Shown here piece after piece: positions 1 to 8,483 of a stretch of 64,000 nt of DNA. The position numbers and the translations under genes were made by a program. Position 1 is the first letter of the stretch. Each line of letters opens with the position of its first letter. The DNA is from Bifidobacterium coryneforme (GTDB taxonomy: Bacteria; Actinomycetota; Actinomycetes; Actinomycetales; Bifidobacteriaceae). The notes under the pieces are model-generated. The model did not search any database. It saw only the letters and a program-made list of their open reading frames with translations, and was not told the DNA's origin. Location of the stretch: positions 1,370,969 to 1,434,968 of the forward strand of contig NZ_CP007287.1 of the NCBI RefSeq assembly GCF_000737865.1. Reading direction: 5' to 3'.

Positions 1-57
1 TCTCCCGAGTACACGGCATATCGCGGGAGAATGAGAGACCTCATCAGAAGGCCTATC

Positions 58-87
58 GGCCGGGCGATATCCCGAAATCGCCCGGCC
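58..87. terminator. Inverted repeat, possible terminator
   Basis: A perfect 11-bp inverted repeat (GGCCGGGCGAT, 8-base loop, ATCGCCCGGCC) lies 131 bp beyond the menA stop. Neither side carries a long T-run, so it may be a weak or bidirectional terminator for menA or for a gene left of the window. The rest of bases 1-218 shows no convincing gene. Confidence 0.5.
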
Positions 88-218
88 CCAGTTGGTTGAG
101 TGTCGCCGCAGTCGACCATCCAAATCAGTGCGGCGCCAACGAGACGGGCGGAGCACTGCAACGCAACCTGTCACAGAGCTACTGACGGTTCAAAGACCTG
201 ATACTCGTCGGCTGAGAG

Positions 219-1202
219 TCATACCAGTTCCAGAAGAAGCCCGACAGTCCAGCACAGAGCCGACACCAAGGTTCCCTTGCCTGCCAGCACAGAGGCCTTG
301 GACTGATGCCCCTTGGCGAACTTCATGCAAATGAGGAGAAGGAAGGCCGCGATGGGGATGACAATGATGACGGCCGGGACGGAAACCGTGCCGAAAGTCC
401 AGGAAATCGTGACGAACTGGACCAGGGAAATCAGAATGCTGATTGCATAGACCAGATAGAGGGAAATACGCGCCATCCTCTTTCCTACCAGGACCGCATA
501 CGTGTGTTTGCCGGCCTCCCGGTCTGAGTCGATGTCGCGATAGTTATTGACCATGAGCAGGCCCACGGAGTTCAGCCCGCAGGCACAGGCAGCCAGGATT
601 CCGGTCAGGTCCACGGACCCGATGATGAAGTACTCGGTACCCAGGGTTGCCACCAGCCCGAAGAAGATGAAGACACTGAGCTCACCCAGGCCATGGTATC
701 CGTACGGGTGCTTGCCGCCGACATAGAACCATCCGGCAGCCAGACAGCAGATGCCTACCAGAATCATCCACCAATGACCGGTGATGGCCATGACGGCCAG
801 CCCCATGACACAGGTAATTCCAGCAGCGATCAGGGTGGCTCGAAGGACCTTCCGGGGATCCACCCCTGCTGCGACCAGGCGTTGGGGCTTCCCCGAGACC
901 GCCTCGGCAGCCCCGCGATTCTCGTCGGTGCCGCGTATGCCATCCGAATAGTCATTGGAGAAGTTCGCGGCAATCTGCATGGACAGGGCCAGGAAGACGA
1001 GCAGGACGAAGACCACTGCAATCCTGCCAGGAGTGGCCTGAAGCAGATTGGGATCGGGAGGGGTGACCGAACAGCCACTGTTGCACTGCTCCTGAAGGCG
1101 GGCCCGGACCACCAGGGCGGCGGCCGTGCCCACACAGACAGGCGCCACCGAGGCAGGAAGGGTCTTGGGCCTCATACCGTTAATCCACAATCTTGTATTC
1201 AT
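219..1202 (-). CDS. menA: 1,4-dihydroxy-2-naphthoate polyprenyltransferase (UbiA family)
   Basis: This 327-residue integral membrane protein belongs to the UbiA prenyltransferase superfamily. It begins with the MenA-like segment W-I-N-G-M-R-P-K-T-L-P. The Mg-binding, prenyl-diphosphate-binding motif NDYSDGIRGTDENRG lies near residues 90-105, and a second Asp-rich stretch (NNYRDIDSDREAGK) near 215-230. Several hydrophobic segments follow. MenA normally prenylates 1,4-dihydroxy-2-naphthoate in menaquinone synthesis. No other men or mqn synthesis gene is visible here, and bifidobacteria generally lack the full pathway, so the enzyme may salvage an exogenous naphthoate or use another aromatic acceptor (inference). 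It lies downstream of lysS on the same strand with a 74-bp gap. Confidence 0.85.
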   Translation of the reverse strand: MNTRLWINGMRPKTLPASVAPVCVGTAAALVVRARLQEQCNSGCSVTPPDPNLLQATPGRIAVVFVLLVFLALSMQIAANFSNDYSDGIRGTDENRGAAEAVSGKPQRLVAAGVDPRKVLRATLIAAGITCVMGLAVMAITGHWWMILVGICCLAAGWFYVGGKHPYGYHGLGELSVFIFFGLVATLGTEYFIIGSVDLTGILAACACGLNSVGLLMVNNYRDIDSDREAGKHTYAVLVGKRMARISLYLVYAISILISLVQFVTISWTFGTVSVPAVIIVIPIAAFLLLICMKFAKGHQSKASVLAGKGTLVSALCWTVGLLLELV

Positions 1203-1276
1203 CGCAACTCCTCATGCATTGGCAATTGCCACAAACCTGGCCCAGCTGTATCCGCCGGTCGCGCCGGTGGGACGAA

Positions 1277-2935
1277 TCAAGCCAGGGGCTTGACCAGGGG
1301 GAAGGTGATGGTCTCCCGGATGGAGGCACCGGTCAGAGCAATCAGAAGCCGATCGATACCCATGCCCATACCCCCGGCCGGCGGCATACCGACACCCAGA
1401 GCCTCCAGGAAGTCCTCGTCGATATCCATGGCCTCCACATCGCCCTGGCTCGCCATCTTGGCCTGCTCCACGAAGCGCTGACGCTGGACCACCGGATCGT
1501 TCAGCTCGGAATATCCTGTCGCCAATTCGAACCCGCGCACGTAGAGGTCCCACTTCTCCACGACGCCCTTCTTGGTCCGGTGGGCCTTGACCAGGGGCGA
1601 GGTCTCGACGGGGAAGTCCCGCACGAAGGTGGGCTCGTACAGCTTGTCCTGCCAGAAGTGCTCCCAGAGATGCTCGACCAGCTTGCCGTGGTTCTCGGCC
1701 GGCTCCTCCTCCAGGCCCAGCTTGTCGGCGATGGCCCGCAGGTGATCCTTGCCCGTCTCCGGGGTGATCTCCTCACCCAGGGATTCAGACAGGGACTCGT
1801 ACATGCTGATCTGTTTCCATTCGCCACCGAAGTCGTACTTCTGCCCGTCGAGCAGGGTGACCTCCATGGAGCCGAAGGCGTCCTGGGCGGCGTTCTGTAT
1901 CAGTTCCTTGGTCAGATCACCGATGGTGTCGTAGGTACCGTAGGCCTGATATGCCTCAAGCATGGTGAACTCCGGGGCGTGGGTGCCGTCAGCGCCCTCG
2001 TTGCGGAAATCACGGTTGATTTCGAAGACCCGCTCAATGCCTCCCACCAGGCAACGCTTGAGGAAGAGCTCAGGGGCGATGCGCAGGAAGAGATCGATAT
2101 CGAAGGCGTTCATGTGGGTGGTGAAGGGTCGCGCCGCCGCTCCCCCATGGACGGTCTGCAGCATGGGGGTCTCCACCTCCATGAAGTCATGCCCGTCGAA
2201 GGTGCGACGCAGGGAGGAGACGGCCGCCGAACGGTGCCTGACCATATCGCGCGCCTTTTCATCGGCGATCATGGCCAGGTAGGGCTTGCGGGTACGCTGC
2301 TCTTCGGTCAGGTCCTTATGAAGGGCCGGCATGGGCCGCAATGCCTTGGCGGCGATATCCCACTCGGTGGCGAAGACCGAGAGTTCACCGGTCTTGGACG
2401 ACACCACCCTGCCGCGCAGGTACAGGTGGTCGCCCAGGTCGACCAGCTGCTTGAACCGCTTCAGGGAATCGGCACCTATCTCCCTCTTGGAGACCATGCC
2501 CTGGATACGGGTACCGTCGCCCGAGGAGAGCTGAACGAAACAGAGACCACCGCCGTTGCGGAGGAAGAGAACGCGCCCGGCGATGCCGACCACGTCCTCG
2601 GTCTCCTGGCCGGGTTCAAGCTTGCCTTCATAACGGTCCCGAACCTGATTGATGGTCTCCGTCACATCAAGATGAACCGGATATGGTTCAAGGCCATCCT
2701 TGAGCATCTGCGCACGCTTGGCCACACGGATCTGCACCTGCTCGGGATGCGCCTGGGGACCGAATTCCTTGTTGCTGGAGTCTATGGCCTCTTCGGGGCT
2801 GGCTCCGGATTCAACCCGGGCAGCGATGGCATTGTCCTGATCCAGCAGCATCTGGGCACGCTGGATGGTATTCATGCCCTCTTCGCCGGGCTCCTGGTCC
2901 TGTGGTCTTTCCGTGGTTTCGCTAGTCTCACTCAT
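1277..2935 (-). CDS. lysS: Lysyl-tRNA synthetase, class II
   Basis: This 552-residue cytoplasmic enzyme charges tRNA-Lys. An N-terminal OB-fold anticodon-binding domain (about residues 85-190, with VVGIAGRVLFLRNGGG and the following strands) precedes the class II catalytic core. Motif 2 is visible around FEINRDFRNEGADGTHAPEF and motif 3 around GMGMGIDRLLIALTG near the C-terminus. The chosen start is the ATG of MSETSETTE; upstream in-frame codons give an unlikely Cys-rich leader. The first 60 residues are acidic and Gln-rich, a modest extension compared with E. coli LysS. menA follows in the same direction. Confidence 0.95.
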   Translation of the reverse strand: MSETSETTERPQDQEPGEEGMNTIQRAQMLLDQDNAIAARVESGASPEEAIDSSNKEFGPQAHPEQVQIRVAKRAQMLKDGLEPYPVHLDVTETINQVRDRYEGKLEPGQETEDVVGIAGRVLFLRNGGGLCFVQLSSGDGTRIQGMVSKREIGADSLKRFKQLVDLGDHLYLRGRVVSSKTGELSVFATEWDIAAKALRPMPALHKDLTEEQRTRKPYLAMIADEKARDMVRHRSAAVSSLRRTFDGHDFMEVETPMLQTVHGGAAARPFTTHMNAFDIDLFLRIAPELFLKRCLVGGIERVFEINRDFRNEGADGTHAPEFTMLEAYQAYGTYDTIGDLTKELIQNAAQDAFGSMEVTLLDGQKYDFGGEWKQISMYESLSESLGEEITPETGKDHLRAIADKLGLEEEPAENHGKLVEHLWEHFWQDKLYEPTFVRDFPVETSPLVKAHRTKKGVVEKWDLYVRGFELATGYSELNDPVVQRQRFVEQAKMASQGDVEAMDIDEDFLEALGVGMPPAGGMGMGIDRLLIALTGASIRETITFPLVKPLA

Positions 2936-3043
2936 AACCCAACAGTGTACGCAAAAGCCGATACACGGCACCTATGGATGAGCCCCAACCGCCACGCCGA
3001 ATGGTCTTGTACCACCCCACCGTGTAAAATCAAGGACTTGTCA

Positions 3044-3117
<74 letters not shown>

Positions 3118-3125
3118 CGGACACA

Positions 3126-3166
3126 CGCAAGGGCAGACGGTTATCGTCTGCCCTTGCGTTTTATTT
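3126..3166 (+). terminator. Rho-independent terminator of tRNA-Pro
   Basis: A perfect 14-bp stem (3126-3139 with 3145-3158, loop GTTAT) is followed by TTTTATTT. It lies 9 bp after the mature tRNA 3' end. Confidence 0.9.
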
Positions 3167-3369
3167 GCCCTGATGCGTCTATCCGTAATCGCAACCGGAC
3201 GTTCCTCTGCACGTAATCACTTCCATCACCGATGCAGACAAGACCACGGCAACGGTGTGACCAAATCAACGTCCGTTTCCCGCGTTCGTTCATGCTTGCG
3301 GATTTAGAATGGGAACACTGCTCTACGTACCGCCAGGTTCGCAGTGTCATCAAAGGCGAGGGAGGCCAC

Positions 3370-5439
3370 ATGGTCGACGACAGGCAGGCCGACAATCATC
3401 AGGGGGAAGACTCCGCAGCACACATGCAGACTGACGGGGAATTTGACAGCCAGGCGTTCCTGGACGGTCTGGATGCCATCTTCCAGGCAGGCAAGGCCAA
3501 GGACGACGCCGAACCTTACCTACAGCAAGCCTTGGTGGATGCCGAAAACGCTGGAGACGACGCAGGACTCCTGACCGTACTCAACGAGACCATGGGCTTC
3601 TACCGCTCCCAGGGACGACACAAGGAGAACATGTGGATTATTCAGCGGGCCATTGAGCTGGCCACACGGATGCGGATTGAAGGATCCGAGGCCTGGACCA
3701 CCACATTGATCAACGCAGCCACAGGCCTGCGCGCAGCCAAGCAGTATGACCAGGCAGAGGACCTCTACCGACAGGCCCTGGCCTCGGCAGCAAAAACCCT
3801 CAAGCCCGATGATAGAAGGCTGGCGGCCCTGCACAACAACCTCTCCATGCTCTACAGCGAGACCGGGCGGTTCGACCAGGCCGAGCAGGAACTACGCCAG
3901 GCGATGACCATATTGGAGGACTCGAGCCCCGATCCCTCAGCAGACCTGGATCTGGCATCGACCAACACCAATTTGGCTCTCCTGCTCCTCCAGGAGGGTA
4001 CGGACGGCAAGCACGAGGATAAACGCGAGGCAATCGTTCAGGATGCCACGAACCACGCCGTCAAAGCCCTGGAAATCTACCGGCAAGGTCATCTGGAGGA
4101 GAGCGCCCACTATGCCTCGGCGCTGGCTGGATACGCCCAGGTCAGATTCTTCGCCGGCCGGTTCGACCAGGCAGTACAGGCCTATCGTCAATCCCTGGCA
4201 ATCATCGAGTCCAGGTACGGCAAGGGCAGCGACTACTACACCATCACCAGTCAGAACCTAGAGCAGGCAGAAGAGGCGGCCAAGGAGGCCGGACAGGATC
4301 CCGATGCCGTCGAAGCCTCCCTCCCCACTGCCACACGTCCGTTGGCAAATGGAAGGAATACCGGCACCGACAACGATTCAGTTACCGGATACAACCTGGA
4401 TTCCTACAAGACTTCGACCACACCTGACATCAGTGGTCTGGCCCTGTCAAAGGCATACTGGGAGCAAGTCGGCAAACCCATGATTCAGGAAAGGTACCCC
4501 CGGTATTTACGTCGTATGGCTGTGGGACTGATGGGGCATGGGTCGGACTGTTACGGTTTTGACGATGCCGTCTCCAGGGACCATGATTTCGGACCCGGGT
4601 TCTGCATCTGGCTGACGGAGGAGGACTACCAGGCCATTGGCGAGGATCTGGAAGCCGACTACCTGGTCCTCCCCCAGGACTTCATGGGCTTCCATCCCCG
4701 TACCGACAGTGTCCGGGCCAAGGGGGCCAACAGGAGGGTCGGCGTTTTTGAAATCGGCGACTTCTTCGAATCCCTGACCGGGTACAGGCAGGCGCCTCCC
4801 GAGGATCATCCTCACGAGTGGCTCCTCCTGGACGAGCCGACCTTGGCCGCCGCCACGAACGGGAAGATCTTCGCCGACCCCCTGGGCAGGATGCTCTCAG
4901 TCCGGCAGGGTTTCAAGAACATGCCGGATGACGTGCGTTTCAGCCTCATATCGCGCCGCCTGGGCATGATATCCCAGGCGGGTCAGTACAACCTTCCCAG
5001 GTCCCTGGCACGTGGGGATGGGGCGGCGGCGATGCTCTCCATCAACGAATTCGTTCGGGCCACCGCCTCCCTGGTCTTCCTGGTCAACAACCCCCTGACC
5101 GTCGGTTACCTCCCCTACTACAAGTGGCAGTTCGCGGCCCTGCGTCGTCTCAGCAGACTCATGGCCGCCCGACTGGGAGAGGTCACCCAGGAACTGGAGG
5201 ACGTTCTCAGGCTCGCCTCGGCCGCCTGCTACGGCGGAGCCGGATTCGGCGAGGGCGGCAAGGGGGCAGGCCCTGCCGCCAAGCAGGTACAGGAGAAGAT
5301 AGAGGGCATCTGCGCTCGGATCGTCCATGAACTGCAGGCCGAGGGGCTCACGAACAGTCGGGAGACCTTCCTGGAATGGCAGCGCCCCTATATCGAGGCA
5401 CATATCCATGGCACCGACCCGGTCCTGCACAGCATCTAA
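3370..5439 (+). CDS. TPR-repeat protein with C-terminal DUF4037 nucleotidyltransferase-like domain
   Basis: This is a 689-residue soluble protein. Residues about 30-310 contain tandem tetratricopeptide repeats, with recurring A-x-x-LY-R-Q-AL and FDQA helix signatures. From about residue 355 to the end it matches DUF4037 as I recall it. The hallmark GSDCYGFDD starts at residue 391 and is followed by SRDHDFGPGF, resembling the GS/DxD core of nucleotidyltransferases. The ATG at 3370 is preceded by GGGAGG; upstream in-frame codons run back towards the tRNA terminator and look non-coding. A DUF4125 gene follows 49 bp downstream, a pairing also seen elsewhere. The substrate is unknown; transfer of a nucleotide to a protein or small molecule is only inferred. 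Confidence 0.8.
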   Translation: MVDDRQADNHQGEDSAAHMQTDGEFDSQAFLDGLDAIFQAGKAKDDAEPYLQQALVDAENAGDDAGLLTVLNETMGFYRSQGRHKENMWIIQRAIELATRMRIEGSEAWTTTLINAATGLRAAKQYDQAEDLYRQALASAAKTLKPDDRRLAALHNNLSMLYSETGRFDQAEQELRQAMTILEDSSPDPSADLDLASTNTNLALLLLQEGTDGKHEDKREAIVQDATNHAVKALEIYRQGHLEESAHYASALAGYAQVRFFAGRFDQAVQAYRQSLAIIESRYGKGSDYYTITSQNLEQAEEAAKEAGQDPDAVEASLPTATRPLANGRNTGTDNDSVTGYNLDSYKTSTTPDISGLALSKAYWEQVGKPMIQERYPRYLRRMAVGLMGHGSDCYGFDDAVSRDHDFGPGFCIWLTEEDYQAIGEDLEADYLVLPQDFMGFHPRTDSVRAKGANRRVGVFEIGDFFESLTGYRQAPPEDHPHEWLLLDEPTLAAATNGKIFADPLGRMLSVRQGFKNMPDDVRFSLISRRLGMISQAGQYNLPRSLARGDGAAAMLSINEFVRATASLVFLVNNPLTVGYLPYYKWQFAALRRLSRLMAARLGEVTQELEDVLRLASAACYGGAGFGEGGKGAGPAAKQVQEKIEGICARIVHELQAEGLTNSRETFLEWQRPYIEAHIHGTDPVLHSI

Positions 5440-5488
5440 GGGACCCGCGAAGGGCAGCAAAACGGGGCGAATCCGGAAAGGACGTCGA

Positions 5489-6133
5489 ATGACAAGCGAA
5501 GACGACGAACAAGACCAGCGGGATGACCAATCCCTGCGGGAGGATATCGTCAGGCACGAGTGGGCTCAGTTCCAAGGTGTCAACAACGAGGGCGGCCCTG
5601 CAAACTGCCAGGGGAACTGGCCGATTTTCCACCAGATGAGACTGAGCCAGTTCATGACCTGGCCGGCCGACCTCCTATCCAGCTATGGCGACGATCTGAA
5701 CCAGGCCGATGCCACGGGGCGCAACCTCCTGACCGAGAAGTACGGAAGGATGATGGAGTCCACGGTCCCCGACCAGTACCGGCGCGACATCGCCCCCTAC
5801 CTGCCGAAACTGGGCATCGAGCGTCAGACCCGACAGGAGGCCATCATCGACCAGCAGGTGGCCTGGGCCAAGGAATTCCGCGAGCGCTACCCCAGACTTG
5901 GCAGGGAGATGAGGGTGCTCAGAACCAGCCAGGACACCCCTGATTCCACCTCGTTCGAAACCTACCTCCGAGGGGAGTTGAGCACCTATTCAGCCAGGAC
6001 CCTGGGCCTGTATGAGCGGATGATTGCCGACATGGTCTCCCAAGGGCGAAATCTGACGGCGGAGACAATCCTGTTCACAGTCAAGCAGAACGGGTTCAAC
6101 AGCCTGGATGAGGCTGAGCGGGCGCAGTCCTAG
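5489..6133 (+). CDS. DUF4125 family protein
   Basis: This 214-residue protein has the features I associate with DUF4125. Near residues 25-60 is a block with HEWAQFQGVNNEGG, then NCQGNWPIFHQMRLSQFMTW. A helical domain follows with a long helix (LTEKYGRMMEST). There is no signal peptide or membrane segment. The start is the ATG of MTSEDDEQ, preceded by GGAAAGGACG. It is probably co-transcribed with the TPR-DUF4037 gene and may be its partner (inference). The function is not known. Confidence 0.75.
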   Translation: MTSEDDEQDQRDDQSLREDIVRHEWAQFQGVNNEGGPANCQGNWPIFHQMRLSQFMTWPADLLSSYGDDLNQADATGRNLLTEKYGRMMESTVPDQYRRDIAPYLPKLGIERQTRQEAIIDQQVAWAKEFRERYPRLGREMRVLRTSQDTPDSTSFETYLRGELSTYSARTLGLYERMIADMVSQGRNLTAETILFTVKQNGFNSLDEAERAQS

Positions 6134-6160
6134 GCAGGGCGAGACCTCCTCGCACCATGT

Positions 6161-7807
6161 ATGGGTCAGGGACTCGCTAAAGTTGGTCCAGTGCGAATCG
6201 GAAAACGCTTGATGGTCCTGGCGGCCACATACATCATCATCCTGGTGGCCTTTGTCCAGCTGGGTTCGGCCATGAACACGAACTGGCAGGTGGAACGGTA
6301 CCAGGACCATATCAAGGTCGACACCAGGAAGACGGCCATCGCCTCCTCAAAAGGGCCGACCACCCCTGAAGGCACATATAAGGTACGGGAGAGCCAAATC
6401 CAAATCGAGCTGGCTCCTGGACATGCCATCGATGCCATCGTGCGCCAACCCGTGGGAGCCCCCGGCCCCAGGCCGGCCTGCCTCTTCATCCACGGGGCAG
6501 GAACCGGCAAGGCTTCCGAGGTATACGGAGATCTTGCCTCAGCCATGGCCTCGGCAGGCATCACCACCCTGGTACCCGACAAGCGCCTGGACACGTATTC
6601 CACCCTGCACAGGAACTACGAGGCCATGTCGCGAGATTACGACAAGTCCTTCGAGAAGCTGAGGTCCTGGCCCGGAGTCAACCCGGCCATGGTCGGCATA
6701 TACGCCGAATCCGAGGGCACATGGATTTCAAGCATCATGACCGCCCGCCGACATGACGTGGCCTACACCATCCTGACCTCCGCCCCCGTCTATCCGGGAC
6801 GCCAGCAGATGCCCATGGCCGCAACCTCATATCTCGATCTGATCAAGGCCCCGTCGGGCATCAAGAAGGTCATACCGAAACTCCTGGGGATGGACTTCTC
6901 ATCCCTGGGTCTCGAATATGCCGACTTTGAGTCCCTCCCCTATCTTGACCACATCACCCAGCCGACCCTGGTCAACTACGGTACCGAGGATGTCTCCATG
7001 CCGGTGGAACAGGGGGCCAGGGAAATCATGCGCCGCGCCCGGGATGCCGGCAACCGGAACGTGACCGTCCGGTATTACCCCACCAACCATCAAATCAGAA
7101 CCGGATCGCGCCTGGCCAAGGATGGACTCCCGCTGGAGTCCCATTACACGCACGACCTGGAGGATTGGATCAACGGGGTTGCCGAGGGCACCGGAGCCGA
7201 CCAGTGGGCAACGCCCATGATTGCCGGGAGCAGCCCCAATCAGCTCTTTGCCGCGCCCGAGGAAACCAGCTCTGGGCTCCTGCGCTCGCTGAACACACTC
7301 CTGATACTGATGGTGGGCGGTCCCGTCCTCCTCCTGCTCGCGCTCCTGTCTTCCTGCGGGATGGCCTTGGCAACCTGGGTAAGGAAGCGGAGATTGCAGC
7401 GCGACCCGGAAGAGGCTCGGGCCGGAACAACTGGATACGGTAGCGGGATTGCCGTCAGACTATGCGGCCTGGGTCTGGGGTCACTGGTCGTTATGGGGCT
7501 CCTGGTCTGGTATGCGCTGCGTGTGGTTCGCCACGCCCTGACCCTCGAACCTCTGTCGTCAGCATCCGTGGCAGGATGGACCGGGCTCAGATGCCTGGCC
7601 CTGGTCCTGAGCTTGGTCCTGGCCTCGCTGATTACACGGGCTGTAATCAGGGTTCCTTCGAACAATCAGGAGGAAGGGACTGAGGTGCCGCCCCATGTAA
7701 TCCATCTGGCCGCAGGCTGGGGACACTGGCTCACCCTGGTCCTGACCGTGATCGGATCCATCATGATTCTCGCCACCCTGGCCTTCTGGGGGCTGTTCAG
7801 CTTCTGA
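6161..7807 (+). CDS. Membrane-anchored alpha/beta hydrolase
   Basis: This is a 548-residue protein. One N-terminal membrane segment (about residues 17-38) is followed by an extracytoplasmic alpha/beta-hydrolase fold. The oxyanion segment is FIHGAGTG and the nucleophile elbow is YAESEG, a GxSxG variant with Ala at the first position. The likely acid is Asp in NYGTEDVSMP and the likely base is His in YPTNHQ. The C-terminal 165 residues contain four hydrophobic segments separated by short loops. The substrate is unknown; an exported esterase or peptidase-like role is inferred. A GTG at 6191 is an alternative start. The 3' end overlaps the convergent gene at 7797 by 11 bp. Confidence 0.75.
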   Translation: MGQGLAKVGPVRIGKRLMVLAATYIIILVAFVQLGSAMNTNWQVERYQDHIKVDTRKTAIASSKGPTTPEGTYKVRESQIQIELAPGHAIDAIVRQPVGAPGPRPACLFIHGAGTGKASEVYGDLASAMASAGITTLVPDKRLDTYSTLHRNYEAMSRDYDKSFEKLRSWPGVNPAMVGIYAESEGTWISSIMTARRHDVAYTILTSAPVYPGRQQMPMAATSYLDLIKAPSGIKKVIPKLLGMDFSSLGLEYADFESLPYLDHITQPTLVNYGTEDVSMPVEQGAREIMRRARDAGNRNVTVRYYPTNHQIRTGSRLAKDGLPLESHYTHDLEDWINGVAEGTGADQWATPMIAGSSPNQLFAAPEETSSGLLRSLNTLLILMVGGPVLLLLALLSSCGMALATWVRKRRLQRDPEEARAGTTGYGSGIAVRLCGLGLGSLVVMGLLVWYALRVVRHALTLEPLSSASVAGWTGLRCLALVLSLVLASLITRAVIRVPSNNQEEGTEVPPHVIHLAAGWGHWLTLVLTVIGSIMILATLAFWGLFSF

Positions 7808-8483
7808 CCGTGGGCCCGGTATCTGACCGATTGACCGCCGAAGCGTCCTTCTCGCTCACCTGTGACGATTGGTCCTCATGGAATTCGGCTGTTCCTCGCA
7901 GGTCCTTGGAATCTCGATGCCTCCTGTACACTCCCGACATCCAGTACATGATGGCAATGACCACCAGAAGGCAGCCGATGACCGCAAAGAAGACAGGGAA
8001 GATGACCGACCAGTTGAGGACCTCTGTCATCTTCTGCCCGTAGTGGAGGTAAACCAGGCCCAGGATGAGGAAGACCAGAGCGAAGAGCGAAATGACGCAC
8101 CCCAGAACGATGGTCGGGGTGCTTGCCCCGGTTGGTCGTATCGGTTCAGGGTCGGGCTGTCTGGGGGCCCGGTACATGGGAGCGGAGTTGGGCTGGAAGG
8201 GAGCCTTCTGAGGGCCCGACCCCGGTGCCGTTGCCCCGGTCATGTTTGTTTCATCCATACGTAGCGTATCGGTATCCGACCCACCCTTATCGGCGGCATC
8301 AACGGGTGCACCGCTTCCAAGATGCGCCTCGGCACCCCTTGCGGTTTCACCCATCTCAGCCGTATTCAGCTCGGATGGGTCTGTGCCTGTCGATTCCATC
8401 TCAGTGGTTTCCGACCCGGTTGGTTTCACTTCCTCCGCACCCATTTCGTTCTTACCCCTCTCGGAATCGGTCTGCTCACTCAT
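7797..8483 (-). CDS. Hypothetical two-TM protein with disordered N-terminus
   Basis: This is a 228-residue protein of unknown function. Residues 1-120 are acidic and rich in Thr, Ser, Gly and Pro, and look disordered. Two membrane segments follow: TIVLGCVISLFALVFLILGL, then WSVIFPVFFAVIGCLLVVIA. A charged tail ends the protein. The start is set by ATGAGTGA, where the ATG overlaps the stop of the upstream PspC-family gene by 8 nt, which implies translational coupling. The likely role is as an accessory subunit of the PspC/toastrack membrane protein (inference from coupling only). Confidence 0.6.
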   Translation of the reverse strand: MSEQTDSERGKNEMGAEEVKPTGSETTEMESTGTDPSELNTAEMGETARGAEAHLGSGAPVDAADKGGSDTDTLRMDETNMTGATAPGSGPQKAPFQPNSAPMYRAPRQPDPEPIRPTGASTPTIVLGCVISLFALVFLILGLVYLHYGQKMTEVLNWSVIFPVFFAVIGCLLVVIAIMYWMSGVYRRHRDSKDLRGTAEFHEDQSSQVSEKDASAVNRSDTGPTVRS

